A stretch of DNA of 64,000 nucleotides from Flavihumibacter profundi (GCF_020076305.1 NZ_JAIQXE010000002.1:744001-808000); one strand, 5' to 3'. Shown: positions 35,036-44,605, numbered from the stretch's first letter. Notes: generated by a model not told the origin, from the letters alone. Numbers and translations are program-made.

Positions 35036-35256
35036 CCCTCCTTAATGCTGCTGATGCAACCTGGGGGCTGTACCAGTTGATTTTCACAGGTGGAGCACTG
35101 CTTGCCATGTATAGCGCCTATGCATGGTACGAAGGGAAACGGTTTAAAGATACTGAGGCAATCCGGCGTGCCCGCCTATTGCTGCTGTTGGCTGTGGTTG
35201 TCATGATGGCGACTGCATTTGTATCCTTTGCTATTACCCGGAAACTACCTTATTGA
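35032..35256 (+). CDS. Small two-helix membrane protein of unknown function
   Basis: A 74-residue protein with two hydrophobic helices (about residues 15-33 and 48-67) separated by a charged loop (YEGKRFKDTEAIRRAR). The ATG at 35032 overlaps the TGA of the SUI1 gene by 4 bp (ATGA), the usual sign of translational coupling, and removes a Lys/Arg-rich leader that a longer reading would add. I do not recognise the family. Convergent ftsH ends 13 bp further on. Confidence 0.6.
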   Translation: MTLLNAADATWGLYQLIFTGGALLAMYSAYAWYEGKRFKDTEAIRRARLLLLLAVVVMMATAFVSFAITRKLPY

Positions 35257-35268
35257 AGTCGCCTTTGT

Positions 35269-37227
35269 TTACGATTTCTTCACAGAAGTTTCCGGGCGCT
35301 TGCCTAAAATGCTTTCAAGGTCATCCTTGAAAATGATTTCCTTTCTGAGAAGCAGTTCGGCGATTTTCTGCAATGATTCTTTATTTTGTTGTAGGATTCC
35401 TTTAGTGCGTTCATAAGCTTCACCAACTAATTTCCTTACTTCTTCATCAATGAGCTTCCCGGTTTCCTCGCTATATGGTTTTTGAATTCCCATATCCCGT
35501 TGTCCGGTGGAATCATAAAAACTGATATTACCGATTTTTTTATTGAAACCATAATAAGTGACCATCATGTATGCTTCGCGGGTAACTTTTTCAAGGTCAT
35601 CCAAGGCGCCCGAAGAAACTTCACCAAATATTATATCCTCTGCAGCCCTTCCGCCAAGCGTGGCACATAAATGTTCAGTGAAAGTGGTTTCACTCCTGAG
35701 TTGCTTTTCTTCCGGCAGGTACCAGGCTGCGCCTAGTGACTTCCCCCGGGGAATAATGGAAACTTTTACCAGAGGGTCAACACGGCTGAGCAGCCAGCTG
35801 ACCAGGGCATGACCGGCTTCATGGTAGGCAATGATTTTTTTCTCTTCGGGTGATATGATTTTACTTTTCTTTTCCAAACCGGCAACTACCCTGTCTATGG
35901 CGTCTAAAAAATCATCCCGCCCGATTTTCTCCCTTTTTTTTCTTGCGGCTATCAAAGCAGATTCGTTACAGATGTTTGCAATATCTGCACCGGAAAAACC
36001 CGGGGTTTGCCCTGCAAGAAAATGAATATCAATGGTGTCATCCATTATAAGGGGACGCATATGCACCTTAAATATTTCCTCCCGTTCCTTCATGTTAGGT
36101 AATTCAAGGTAAATATGCCGGTCAAACCTGCCGGGACGCAACAATGCAGGGTCGAGCATATCTGCACGGTTGGTAGCGGCCAAAACGATCACCCCGCTAT
36201 TCGTGCCAAAACCATCCATTTCAGTTAATAACTGGTTGAGCGTGCTTTCTCTTTCATCATTAGCGCCGCTCAGGAATGCACCCTTTCCCCTCGATCTGCC
36301 GATGGCATCAATTTCATCTATGAAAACAATACAAGGCGCTTTTTCCTTTGCCTGTTTGAATAAATCGCGCACCCGCGATGCGCCTACACCAACAAACATT
36401 TCAACAAACTCTGATCCCGAAATAGAGAAAAACGGCACCTGCGCTTCACCTGCTACTGCTTTGGCCAATAAAGTCTTGCCGGTTCCTGGAGGTCCAACCA
36501 GCATAACCCCCCTTGGTATTTTTGCGCCCAGTTTTGTAAAAGTTTCAGGATTCTTAAGGAAATCAACAATCTCCCTTACCTCCATTTCAGCTTCTTCCAG
36601 TCCGGCTACATCATCAAAAGTGATGTTGCTTTTCTGCTTTTCTATTAAAGTAGCTGTAGACTTCCCAAAGTTGAATATTGAGGTTCCTCCCACCCCTCCG
36701 CCCATCCCTCCGGATCTGCGCAATAAAAAATTCCATAGCGCAAAAAGCAGTAAAAAGGGAAGCACCCAACTTAATATACCCCAGGTCCAGTTTGTTTTCT
36801 TTACATAACTGACATTAATCCTTTCATCAGCACTAAAGTTTTTTTCCGCTTCATCAAGTTTTCGTTCAAAGCTTTCTACCGAACCAATGCTTATGATATA
36901 ATGGGGTCCGGGACTTTCTCCTTTCCCAAATGCGGGTTTTAAAACATCCTTAAAAGCGGAATCATTCGCAAATTCCTTTTTAATATATATTTCTGCTTTT
37001 TCATTATTGACAACTACAATCTTTTCAACTGCTTTGCGTGGCAGAATGTCCCTTTCAAATTTTTGCCAGGTAATTTCTTCGCCTGATGAAAAAATATTCG
37101 AGAATAGCGGGAACAGCAGGAATGTTAAAATAAAAAGGTATATCCACCACCAATTAAAACCCCTTCCGGCAGGTTCCCTTTTTGGGGGATTTGATTGTGG
37201 TGAATTGCTGCTGCCGGATGGGTTCAT
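35269..37227 (-). CDS. ftsH: ATP-dependent zinc metalloprotease FtsH
   Basis: The 652-residue membrane protease has two membrane helices (about residues 27-44 and 147-169), the AAA+ Walker A motif GPPGTGKT at 245-252, Walker [12 protein letters not shown], the arginine-finger region RPGRFDR, and the zinc site HEAGH at 469-473. It degrades misfolded membrane and regulatory proteins. The N-terminal Gly/Pro/Asn-rich extension and the GGMGGGVGG linker are typical of Bacteroidota FtsH. It starts 32 bp after the baeRF-like gene on the same strand, so the two are probably cotranscribed. Confidence 0.95.
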   Translation of the reverse strand: MNPSGSSNSPQSNPPKREPAGRGFNWWWIYLFILTFLLFPLFSNIFSSGEEITWQKFERDILPRKAVEKIVVVNNEKAEIYIKKEFANDSAFKDVLKPAFGKGESPGPHYIISIGSVESFERKLDEAEKNFSADERINVSYVKKTNWTWGILSWVLPFLLLFALWNFLLRRSGGMGGGVGGTSIFNFGKSTATLIEKQKSNITFDDVAGLEEAEMEVREIVDFLKNPETFTKLGAKIPRGVMLVGPPGTGKTLLAKAVAGEAQVPFFSISGSEFVEMFVGVGASRVRDLFKQAKEKAPCIVFIDEIDAIGRSRGKGAFLSGANDERESTLNQLLTEMDGFGTNSGVIVLAATNRADMLDPALLRPGRFDRHIYLELPNMKEREEIFKVHMRPLIMDDTIDIHFLAGQTPGFSGADIANICNESALIAARKKREKIGRDDFLDAIDRVVAGLEKKSKIISPEEKKIIAYHEAGHALVSWLLSRVDPLVKVSIIPRGKSLGAAWYLPEEKQLRSETTFTEHLCATLGGRAAEDIIFGEVSSGALDDLEKVTREAYMMVTYYGFNKKIGNISFYDSTGQRDMGIQKPYSEETGKLIDEEVRKLVGEAYERTKGILQQNKESLQKIAELLLRKEIIFKDDLESILGKRPETSVKKS

Positions 37228-37259
37228 GTAGTCTGATTTTTAAACAGAATAAAACGGGA

Positions 37260-38390
37260 TCAGTATCTAGTTATTAATGCAATTTTTTCGTAGTCAGATA
37301 AACTGCCATTTTCTGTGAAATACACCTGGCCATTTTTGTTGAGTACCATTTCAATCAGGTCGTCTACTGCATCTGCTAATATGTTATGGGTTTTTTCCGG
37401 TGGCCGCAGGTATAAATGATAACCTTCCTTGTCTGTAAAACCCGGACAGCGGTAATCTTTCTCTACCAGCAATTTAAGCGCTTTCCCTTCCTTTGCCGCC
37501 TGCCATACATCCTGGATCCCGCTTGTGCCAAGATGTGTGCCAAGTTTTTCTACAAAATCCTTAATCAGGTCATTTCTTTTTTGTTCAAAATGGGCAAGCA
37601 TTTCCGGCCATACGATGTCTGCAATCTGTTTGGGGTTGGAATGGGCATAATTCCCGTGAATCTTTTTGATGATGTGCTGGCGGTGCTTTGAAATATCCTC
37701 AAACCAGGACAATTCTTTTTCAACCCCCACTACCACCAGCGGTGTTTCCCCAATAAGGTAATCCTTTAGCAATTCATCTGCTTCGCGGAAAAAGTCCTTT
37801 GCCCTGATTTCTATCAGTTCCGATTTGTCTTTTTCAAACCCCTTTTCGTGTGTGTAACCTGAATAAGAAGTGGGTTTGCTGGGTTTGCTATAAATATATT
37901 CTTCAGTGTATTTCCTGGGGAAATTCTTGTCGGTTATTTCACTTAGCTGAGACCATGATCCTTCCAGAAGGTGAACCCCTTTTTCGGATAATAGTAATAC
38001 AAAATAGGGATTTGCGAAATTTTGTTTGTACAGCAAATCGCGTACTTCGAATGATTCGCCGACAATTACCTTTTCCTCTATCGGGAATGGATATTTCACA
38101 GATAATTTAAAGCCAGGGGAAACATACAATCCGATCCCTTCGGAATTGTGGGTGTAGTCAATTTCCTGAACCAGTTCTTCCAGTGAACGGAGTAGTGGCT
38201 TTGTATCTGTATCCGGATATTTATAATTCAGGTATTCTGTTGCAGATTTTACTGCTCTTGTAACAGCCAGTTCATCTATTCTCCTTTCAGGAGACGTCTT
38301 ATGTGTTGGCACAATAATGGAAATACAAATCTTTCCTTTTTCCTTTTGCAGGGAAATTAAATCTTCCCCGGGTAGTTTTTCGTTCAGCAT
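37260..38390 (-). CDS. baeRF family 3 protein, candidate Balon-like ribosome hibernation factor
   Basis: The 376-residue protein resembles the bacterial archaeo-eukaryotic release-factor (baeRF) family: an N-terminal segment ISIIVPTHKTSPERRIDELAVTRAVKSA, a middle FVLLLSEKGVHLLEG strand region and a C-terminal eL30-like part (DVWQAAKEGKALKLLVEKDY). These proteins are relatives of aeRF1; one member, Balon from Psychrobacter, binds the A site of idle ribosomes. No GGQ peptide-release motif is seen. It is upstream of ftsH and divergent from a nitroreductase gene, in a stress-like neighbourhood. The hibernation role here is inference. Confidence 0.7.
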   Translation of the reverse strand: MLNEKLPGEDLISLQKEKGKICISIIVPTHKTSPERRIDELAVTRAVKSATEYLNYKYPDTDTKPLLRSLEELVQEIDYTHNSEGIGLYVSPGFKLSVKYPFPIEEKVIVGESFEVRDLLYKQNFANPYFVLLLSEKGVHLLEGSWSQLSEITDKNFPRKYTEEYIYSKPSKPTSYSGYTHEKGFEKDKSELIEIRAKDFFREADELLKDYLIGETPLVVVGVEKELSWFEDISKHRQHIIKKIHGNYAHSNPKQIADIVWPEMLAHFEQKRNDLIKDFVEKLGTHLGTSGIQDVWQAAKEGKALKLLVEKDYRCPGFTDKEGYHLYLRPPEKTHNILADAVDDLIEMVLNKNGQVYFTENGSLSDYEKIALITRY

Positions 38391-38433
38391 AACAGGTCTT
38401 TTTAATTGAATGGAAGCTAAAAGTATTTCATAG

Positions 38434-38457
38434 GTTACGCTTTCTGAATGACGTAAC
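38434..38457. repeat. Inverted repeat in the baeRF/nitroreductase divergent gap
   Basis: GTTACG (38434-38439) and CGTAAC (38452-38457) are perfect inverted hexamers 12 bp apart in the 177-bp region between the divergent genes. It could be a regulator binding site; the length is short enough for chance. The rest of the gap shows no gene. Confidence 0.35.
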
Positions 38458-38567
38458 TCAAACGACTATATGATTGCGGTCACTTATTCCCACTCCTTTT
38501 CCGGGTTTCAGCTGGTTCGCGGATGTTTGACCAACATCATTTCTCTTGCTAATGGATATCATTGAAC

Positions 38568-39131
38568 ATGAGCAGGTATATGTATAGCTTCGTTATGATG
38601 GAAGCAAAGCTAAAAAAGGACGCTATGACAGTCATTCTTCAAAGGAAGAGTGTCCGGAATTTTACCGGCAAGCCTGTTTCCAGGGCAGATGTCCTGGAAA
38701 TTCTAAGGGCAGCCATGGCCGCGCCCGCAGCTGTCCATATGATGCCGTGGAAATTTCTTGTTATAACTGAAAAGGCGGAACTGGAAAGGTTATCTGCGGG
38801 ATTGCCCTATGCAAAAATGCTTTCGAAGGCAGGTACCTGCATTTTGGTTTGTGCCTTGCCTGGTGAGGCCGCTTTTGGAAGCGGGGAATTTGCTATCCTG
38901 GATTGTTCCTGCGCCTCTGAAAATATTTTGCTTGCGGCGGAAGCTCTTGGTTTAGGGGCGGTCTGGACCGCTGTATACCCGAATAAAAACCTGATGGGTT
39001 TTGTCAGGAAAGAGTTGGGTATTCCGGAAGAGGTTATCCCGTTGAATTTAATTCCTATTGGCCATCCAACCGGGGAGGACAAAGCACAGGATAAGTTTGA
39101 TGAAAAAAATATCCATTGGGAGAAATGGTAA
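38568..39131 (+). CDS. Nitroreductase family protein
   Basis: A protein of about 187 residues of the FMN-binding nitroreductase fold: RKSVRNFTGKPVSRADVLEILRAAMAAPAAVHMMPWKFLVI is the N-terminal FMN site, and DCSCASENILLAAEALGLGAVWTAVYPN followed by GIPEEVIPLNLIPIGHP the C-terminal one. It probably reduces quinones or nitro compounds with NAD(P)H. The start is uncertain: ATGs at 38568, 38595 and 38625 are in frame, and the last gives 168 residues, closer to the smallest family members. An unknown gene follows 30 bp later. Confidence 0.85.
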   Translation: MSRYMYSFVMMEAKLKKDAMTVILQRKSVRNFTGKPVSRADVLEILRAAMAAPAAVHMMPWKFLVITEKAELERLSAGLPYAKMLSKAGTCILVCALPGEAAFGSGEFAILDCSCASENILLAAEALGLGAVWTAVYPNKNLMGFVRKELGIPEEVIPLNLIPIGHPTGEDKAQDKFDEKNIHWEKW

Positions 39132-39161
39132 GTAGTTCCATTCAATAAAATTCATGAAGCC

Positions 39162-39557
39162 ATGTTTCTAAATATTCACGATAATACAACCATAAAGGAC
39201 ATACAGGAAAGTTTTTCAGACTTTTATCCATACCTGAGAATCGGTTTTTTTAAACATACCCACAAAAAATACCAGCCATCAAAAGATAATGAAGAATTGC
39301 CGCCTTCCGAAAAAATCGGGGATATTAAAAACACCCACGTTTCCGCAGTTTTGGAAATTCAGCCCTGGTATAAAATTGCCGATGTCGAAAAGGAGTTTCA
39401 GCAGCGTTTTGGTTTGTCTGTCCAGATACTGAAAATGGAAAAAGGCAAATGGGAGCAGACTACGGGAATGGATGATTTTACATTCAAAGAATTAAATGAA
39501 CTAGGCAGGAGTTCTGATGATGAGTTCATTATTACAGATACAGAAGAAGAACCCTGA
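39162..39557 (+). CDS. Conserved-looking protein of unknown function
   Basis: The 131-residue, mostly acidic protein has no signal peptide or membrane segment. It looks like one compact alpha/beta domain: TIKDIQESFSDFYPYLRIGF, a Lys-rich loop, then AVLEIQPWYKIADVEKEFQQRFGLSVQILKMEKGKWEQTTGMDDFTF and an acidic tail. I cannot name the family. It lies 30 bp after the nitroreductase gene and 27 bp before the erythromycin-esterase-like gene, in the same direction, so the three probably form an operon. Confidence 0.65.
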   Translation: MFLNIHDNTTIKDIQESFSDFYPYLRIGFFKHTHKKYQPSKDNEELPPSEKIGDIKNTHVSAVLEIQPWYKIADVEKEFQQRFGLSVQILKMEKGKWEQTTGMDDFTFKELNELGRSSDDEFIITDTEEEP

Positions 39558-39584
39558 GTATTATTCACTGGTAAAAAAAACTTT

Positions 39585-40922
39585 ATGCCGCACTATTTTA
39601 CCAAAAAGGCCAATATTGGAGAACTGGAAGCGATCAGTGCAATTAAGCAATGGGCTTATCCACTTAAAAGTAAAGCAGACCTTAAGCCGCTTTATGACCT
39701 GGTCGGCGATGCGAGAATCGTAATGCTGGGTGAGGCAAGTCATGGTACACATGAATACTATACCTGGCGTGCGCATATCACCAGGCACCTGGTTGAGGAG
39801 AAGGGCTTTAATTTTATTGCTGTTGAAGGCGACTGGCCTGATTGTTACCGGTTGAATCGATTTATAAAAGGATATGATACTGAAAATAAGAGTGCCTTTA
39901 AGGTATTGCATGCCTTTGATCGATGGCCTACCTGGATGTGGGCCAACTGGGAAATGGTAGCACTTGCAGATTGGCTTCAAAAGCATAACCAGGGTTTAAG
40001 GTTAAATCAGAAAGTTGGCTTCTACGGGTTAGATGTATATAGCCTTTGGGAAAGCATGGAAAGCATCATGCAATATTTGCAGAAAACAGATGCCGGGGCT
40101 TTGAAAATTGCGGAGCAAGCATTTTCCTGTTTTGAGCCATTCAGGAAAGATGAAGGTCGTTCTTATGCACAGGCAAGCAGGTTGGTACCTGAACTTTGCC
40201 AGCAGGAAGTAATGCAATTACTGAAGGAGATCCAACGAAAACTGCCCCAGTATAATTCAGACCACGAAAATGTTTTCAACGCTGAACAAAATGCAATGAT
40301 CGCGGTGAATGCAGAGAAGTATTACCGGGCAATGGTTGCTGGTGGGCCGGATAGCTGGAATCTGCGTGACAGGCATATGTCAGATACCCTGGAACGCTTG
40401 TTAAAATTTCATGGTGATCAGTCTAAAGTAATTGTGTGGGCGCATAATACGCATGTTGGCGATGCAAGGGCCACTGATATGGTAGATGAAGGCATGTTTA
40501 ATATTGGGGAGCTGGCCAGGGTTTCACATGCTGATAAAGGGGTTGTACTGGTGGGATTTGGTTCTGCCAGAGGCACAGTGATGGCAGGCAGGAACTGGGG
40601 TGCAGAAATGCAGGAAATGCAGATGGGTGAGGTGAAAGAGGGTAGCTGGGAGTATTTGCTGCATAAGGCCGGTGCATCTGATAAGTTATTATTGACCGCT
40701 GATTTCCGGGAAAATAATCAATTCATGGAAAGCCATTTAGGACACCGGGCTATTGGGGTTGTATATAACCCGGTATATGAACAATATGGCAACTATGTGC
40801 CAACAATTTTGCCATTACGCTACGATGCCTTTATTTATCTTGATGAAACAAAGGCGGTCCATCCTTTGCATATAGCGCCGAACGGAAAAGTAATACCGGA
40901 GACTTATCCTTTTGGGGTATAA
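39585..40922 (+). CDS. Erythromycin esterase family protein
   Basis: The 445-residue protein carries the family hallmarks: VMLGEASHGTHEYYTWRAHITRHLVEE with Glu50, His53 and His56, FNFIAVEGDWPD with Glu81, and KVIVWAHNTHVGDAR later. The usual family size is 400-450 residues. Members hydrolyse macrolide lactones in resistant strains, but most homologues have unknown substrates; in this setting (nitroreductase, baeRF protein) it is probably a general stress or detoxification enzyme. It is convergent with icd, 29 bp away. Confidence 0.85.
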   Translation: MPHYFTKKANIGELEAISAIKQWAYPLKSKADLKPLYDLVGDARIVMLGEASHGTHEYYTWRAHITRHLVEEKGFNFIAVEGDWPDCYRLNRFIKGYDTENKSAFKVLHAFDRWPTWMWANWEMVALADWLQKHNQGLRLNQKVGFYGLDVYSLWESMESIMQYLQKTDAGALKIAEQAFSCFEPFRKDEGRSYAQASRLVPELCQQEVMQLLKEIQRKLPQYNSDHENVFNAEQNAMIAVNAEKYYRAMVAGGPDSWNLRDRHMSDTLERLLKFHGDQSKVIVWAHNTHVGDARATDMVDEGMFNIGELARVSHADKGVVLVGFGSARGTVMAGRNWGAEMQEMQMGEVKEGSWEYLLHKAGASDKLLLTADFRENNQFMESHLGHRAIGVVYNPVYEQYGNYVPTILPLRYDAFIYLDETKAVHPLHIAPNGKVIPETYPFGV

Positions 40923-40951
40923 TCTCCGGTAGTAAATATTCAGGAAGAAAT

Positions 40952-42403
40952 TTATTGTCCCTGGGCCAGGCTATACGCTTTTTTATCGCCCCACATATTG
41001 AGCAGTTCAGTGGAACAGATTTTAAAATCTGCCATCAGTCTTCTATAGAGTTCAAGGATATCTGTTTGGGTAACTTCAATATTCCCAACACTCTCAAAAC
41101 GTGCACAATACTGGTTCACCATATTGGTGAATACAGATCCCTTTGGCCATACCTGTGTTCCGCGGTTACTTACTGTAACAAGCCTGAACAGGTCGCCGGT
41201 GCGCAAAAGGCATTTTTCGGCAACAACATTTGGTTGCTCACTGCTTTCAATAAACATATCAACCCCTATGATCATATCATTTCCAGGATCTTTTGACATG
41301 ATCATGGGGTTTTCTTCGAGCTTGAAAATTGTAGGTGTAACCGGCTTATTAGGTAACATCGGGCGGGCACCATGTTCAGGTACTTTTCCCAGGTTGTTAA
41401 TAATTGCATTGGCAAATTCCGTGGTATTTACAGATGCTTTGGCTTTATCGCCAAAATCGCCGGTATGAACACCACTTTCCAGCGTATAGAGTAATGAATT
41501 TTCAATAGTGGCAGCATTTTCCATTAACCCGAGGTGGCGCAACATGGCAATTCCACTTAATAACAAAGCAGTGGGGTTGGCAATATTTTTACCGGCAATA
41601 TCAGGTGCAGTTCCATGCACAGCCTCAAAAATGCAGATATGGTCACCAATATTCGCAGAAGGGGCAAAACCAAGTCCGCCAACTAATCCGGCGCAAAGGT
41701 CGCTTACAATATCACCCTGCAGGTTGGTTAGTACCACTACATCAAATTCCTGCGGACGGCTTACGAGTTTCATGCAGAGGTCATCAACAATTACATCATC
41801 AGCTTTAAGGTGGGGGTATTCCTTGGCTACTTCATAAAAAACTTCCAGGAACAGTCCATCTGTAATTTTCATGATATTGGCCTTATGGCCGCAGGTTATA
41901 CGCTTTGACCCGTTTTTACTGGCCATTTCAAAAGCATATTTAATTACCTGGAGGCTGCCCGGACGGGTTATAAACCTCCTGCTGAGTGCCACATCATGAG
42001 TAGGCATATGCTCAATTCCCCCGTAGGTATCTTCAATATTTTCCCTGACAATCGTGATGTCAATGGGTATGCCGGCTTTGCTGAAAACGGTATCAACGCC
42101 ATGCAGGGTCTGGAAAACCCGCTTGTTGGCATAGGTGTTCCAGGTTTTCCTGGCAGTCACATTTACGCTTTTTACACCTTTCCCCTTTGGTGTTTCCATA
42201 GGCCCTTTGAACAGGATACCCAGAGATTCGATAGATTGTTGTGCTTCAGGGGTCATTCCATTGGAATACCCTTTGTCAAATACCCACTTACCCATATCTA
42301 CAAATTCATATTCCAGCCGAACCTGGTTGGCTTTAAATATATTTAGTACGGCTTCCATGATTTCCGGGCCGATACCATCCCCTTTAGCTACTGCTATTTT
42401 CAT
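40952..42403 (-). CDS. icd: NADP-dependent isocitrate dehydrogenase, long Thermus/Rickettsia type
   Basis: The 483-residue member of the isocitrate/isopropylmalate dehydrogenase family begins KIAVAKGDGIGPEIMEAVL and has VRENIEDTYGGIEHMPT, VVLTNLQGDIVSDLCAGLVGGLGFAPSANIGD and EAVHGTAPDIAGKNIANPTALLLS. The length (about 60 residues more than the E. coli enzyme) and the C-terminal extension after residue 340 match the Thermus-type isocitrate dehydrogenase. It oxidises isocitrate to 2-oxoglutarate in the citric acid cycle. A good -7 box lies about 58 bp upstream of its ATG. Confidence 0.9.
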   Translation of the reverse strand: MKIAVAKGDGIGPEIMEAVLNIFKANQVRLEYEFVDMGKWVFDKGYSNGMTPEAQQSIESLGILFKGPMETPKGKGVKSVNVTARKTWNTYANKRVFQTLHGVDTVFSKAGIPIDITIVRENIEDTYGGIEHMPTHDVALSRRFITRPGSLQVIKYAFEMASKNGSKRITCGHKANIMKITDGLFLEVFYEVAKEYPHLKADDVIVDDLCMKLVSRPQEFDVVVLTNLQGDIVSDLCAGLVGGLGFAPSANIGDHICIFEAVHGTAPDIAGKNIANPTALLLSGIAMLRHLGLMENAATIENSLLYTLESGVHTGDFGDKAKASVNTTEFANAIINNLGKVPEHGARPMLPNKPVTPTIFKLEENPMIMSKDPGNDMIIGVDMFIESSEQPNVVAEKCLLRTGDLFRLVTVSNRGTQVWPKGSVFTNMVNQYCARFESVGNIEVTQTDILELYRRLMADFKICSTELLNMWGDKKAYSLAQGQ

Positions 42404-42460
42404 ATGTGTGTATTTGTTGAATTAGGCTCCTATTTGCGGGCATTGCCACGGCAGGCGCTG

Positions 42461-42468
42461 CAAAGGTA
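42461..42468 (-). promoter_or_regulatory. -7 promoter box of icd
   Basis: TACCTTTG on the minus strand matches TAnnTTTG exactly. A TTG on the same strand lies about 16 bp further upstream. The leader would be about 50 nt. Confidence 0.55.
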
Positions 42469-42555
42469 AGCCCGGGCGATTATTCAAGCGTTAAATATTG
42501 AACAAAAACTGGCTTCTGCGGTTGTATATTTATATCTTTAAATAAAATTCAGGGA

Positions 42556-42942
42556 ATGAGCAGTACTACCACACAGGGAGTTGAAGTGAGTGTGGAAACT
42601 TATTATCAGCCCGATTATTCCAACCCGCTTTCAGGTGAATTCATGTTTGCCTACAGGATTACCATTGATAACCATAACCATTTTCCCGTAAAACTTCACC
42701 GGAGGCACTGGCATATTTTTGACTCTAATGGTGAGTTCAGGGAAGTTGAAGGTGAAGGTGTTGTTGGGGTCCAGCCGGTTCTTCAGCCTTCCGAGCGATA
42801 CCAATATGTAAGCGGGTGTAACCTGCGGTCTGAAATGGGCCGTATGTCGGGCACCTATCAAATGGAAAATGTCGACACCCGAAAATTTTTTGATGTCGAC
42901 ATCCCTGCCTTTGAAATGATAGTGCCCTTTAAGAACAACTGA
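42556..42942 (+). CDS. apaG: ApaG protein (Co2+/Mg2+ efflux-associated, DUF525)
   Basis: The 128-residue protein is a single ApaG domain: VSVETYYQPDYSNPLSGEFMFAYRITIDNHNHFPVKLHRRHWHIFDSNGE, GEGVVGVQPVLQPSERYQYVSGC and MSGTYQMENVDTRKFFDVDIPAF, covering the whole conserved fibronectin-like beta sandwich. The biochemical function is not settled. It is a single-gene unit, divergent from icd and convergent with the POT transporter. TATCTTTA at 42533-42540 may be its -7 box. Confidence 0.92.
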   Translation: MSSTTTQGVEVSVETYYQPDYSNPLSGEFMFAYRITIDNHNHFPVKLHRRHWHIFDSNGEFREVEGEGVVGVQPVLQPSERYQYVSGCNLRSEMGRMSGTYQMENVDTRKFFDVDIPAFEMIVPFKNN

Positions 42943-42966
42943 TCACTTTTTTGTTTCGGATATCCC

Positions 42967-44475
42967 TTATTGGTTCATCATGCGCTGTAATTTTCTGGTC
43001 AGCAGGAAAAGGATCAGTGAAGCACTTCCTGCCATAAAAACAAAAAGCATAAAGAATTCATACAGGTTACTCATCTGGTAACCAAGGAAACTGGTTGTTT
43101 TCCCATCCGGATAGAGAGAGCTGAGCAAGCCCGCGAATTTATTGGCAAATGCGTTTGCAGTAAACCAAACTGCCATGAGCAGGGAAGCGAATTTTACAGG
43201 AGCCAGTTTGTTCACCAGGGAAAGCCCTATAGGTGAAAGGCAAAGTTCTCCGCAGGTATGCATGGCATACATTCCTGTAAGCCAGATCATGCTCACTTTT
43301 ATTCCGGCTTGAACATCTTTAACCCCGAAAGCGATCCACAGGTAGCCTAATGCGAGCAGGAAAAGACCTGCAGCCATTTTTGTAGGTGAGGATGGTTCAT
43401 GTTTACCAAGCTTTATCCATAGCCAGGCAAATAAAGGGGCAAACAATACAACGAAAGTAGAATTGAGTGATTGGAAGAAGCTGGCGGGAACGGTAAAACT
43501 GCCTACCTGCCTTTGCGTTTGTTCTGATGCAAAGAAAGTCAGCGATGCGCCAGCCTGTTCAAATGCGCTCCAGAAAAATATAACGAAAAAGGAAACGACG
43601 AATATGACGCCAACTTTACTCTTCTCTGCACTGATTAAAGTTTTATCTGAAAAAATAATGAAGGCAATGAAAAGGATACAGGCGATTAAAAAGTAGAATA
43701 AATAGTTGACAACTTTTGCGTCAATATATAATAATCCAATAGTTGTAAATGATAATAATACCAGGCTAATAATCATAACCAATGGCTGTATGGCAAACTT
43801 TGGGGCAGTGACCGGAACTTTTCCCAGGGGATCACCATTGGGGTCGGTAACATATTTATTATTGAACAGGAATTGGATCACAACACTAATAAGCATTCCA
43901 ATGCCGCCTGCGAGGAAGGCCCATTTAAAATCAGCAGGGTTGCCGGTATCGCCGACAAGTCCGCATACAAAAGGCCCCAGGGCGCCACCAACATTTATGC
44001 CCATGTAAAATATAGTATAGGCCGGGTCAATCCTTATGTCGCCTTTTGGGTAAAGTTGTCCGACCAGGGAGGAAATATTCGGTTTAAAAAATCCATTGCC
44101 GGCAATCATCAGGCCAAGGCCTGAAAAGAAGAGCAGCATGGACAATTGTGGGTTTGACTGGTATAATGATCCGCAGAAGAAAAGTACGAATTCTCCCATG
44201 GCCATCACCAATCCACCTGCAATAATTGATTTTTGGTTGCCCCAGTAGCGGTCAGCAATATAACCACCCAACAGCGGAGTAAGATAGATCAGGCTGGTAT
44301 AGCTTCCGTATAACTGGGAAGCAAAAACCTTGTCAAACAGCAAAGCTTTGGTCATGAACAGGACCAGGATGGCCCTCATGCCATAGAAATTGAAACGTTC
44401 CCACATTTCTGTGGCGAAAAGAACACTTAATCCTTTCGGGTGGCCCTTCTGTGCAGCAATCGGGGTTTGAGACAT
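42967..44475 (-). CDS. Proton-dependent oligopeptide transporter (POT/PTR family)
   Basis: A 502-residue inner-membrane transporter with about 12-14 helices. The family signatures are present: EMWERFNFYGMRAILVLF (the ExxERFxYY proton-coupling motif, with Phe in place of the first Tyr), GGYIADRYWGNQKSII and GNGFFKPNISSLVGQLYP. It imports di- and tripeptides with protons. The ATG at 44475 is chosen; a longer reading to 44607 would overlap the promoter and first codon of purD and would add an unrelated leader. Confidence 0.9.
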   Translation of the reverse strand: MSQTPIAAQKGHPKGLSVLFATEMWERFNFYGMRAILVLFMTKALLFDKVFASQLYGSYTSLIYLTPLLGGYIADRYWGNQKSIIAGGLVMAMGEFVLFFCGSLYQSNPQLSMLLFFSGLGLMIAGNGFFKPNISSLVGQLYPKGDIRIDPAYTIFYMGINVGGALGPFVCGLVGDTGNPADFKWAFLAGGIGMLISVVIQFLFNNKYVTDPNGDPLGKVPVTAPKFAIQPLVMIISLVLLSFTTIGLLYIDAKVVNYLFYFLIACILFIAFIIFSDKTLISAEKSKVGVIFVVSFFVIFFWSAFEQAGASLTFFASEQTQRQVGSFTVPASFFQSLNSTFVVLFAPLFAWLWIKLGKHEPSSPTKMAAGLFLLALGYLWIAFGVKDVQAGIKVSMIWLTGMYAMHTCGELCLSPIGLSLVNKLAPVKFASLLMAVWFTANAFANKFAGLLSSLYPDGKTTSFLGYQMSNLYEFFMLFVFMAGSASLILFLLTRKLQRMMNQ

Positions 44476-44579
44476 GATGAAATTTCTTGATGGTTGGTTA
44501 AAGCTGTTGGTTATAAGCAGCCAAAATAAGGATAAAATTGATACAGCAGGGTCTAGAGCGGCTTTTGATGGCATTTCTC

Positions 44580-44587
44580 TATTTTCG
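44580..44587 (+). promoter_or_regulatory. Probable -7 promoter box of purD
   Basis: TATTTTCG differs by one base from TAnnTTTG and lies 18 nt before the purD ATG at 44606. It supports that start over earlier in-frame ATGs at 44474-44477. Confidence 0.45.
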
Positions 44588-44605
44588 CACCCAGAAACAA
44601 TCGTC

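Noticed and set aside
36170-36808. 212-codon open frame on the plus strand opposite ftsH
   Set aside because: It is fully antisense to the conserved AAA+ domain of ftsH and has Ser/Pro-rich composition typical of shadow frames.
44476-44605. Longer N-termini for the POT transporter (to 44607) and purD (to 44474)
   Set aside because: Both extensions overlap each other, lack family similarity, and purD has a -7 box at 44580-44587.
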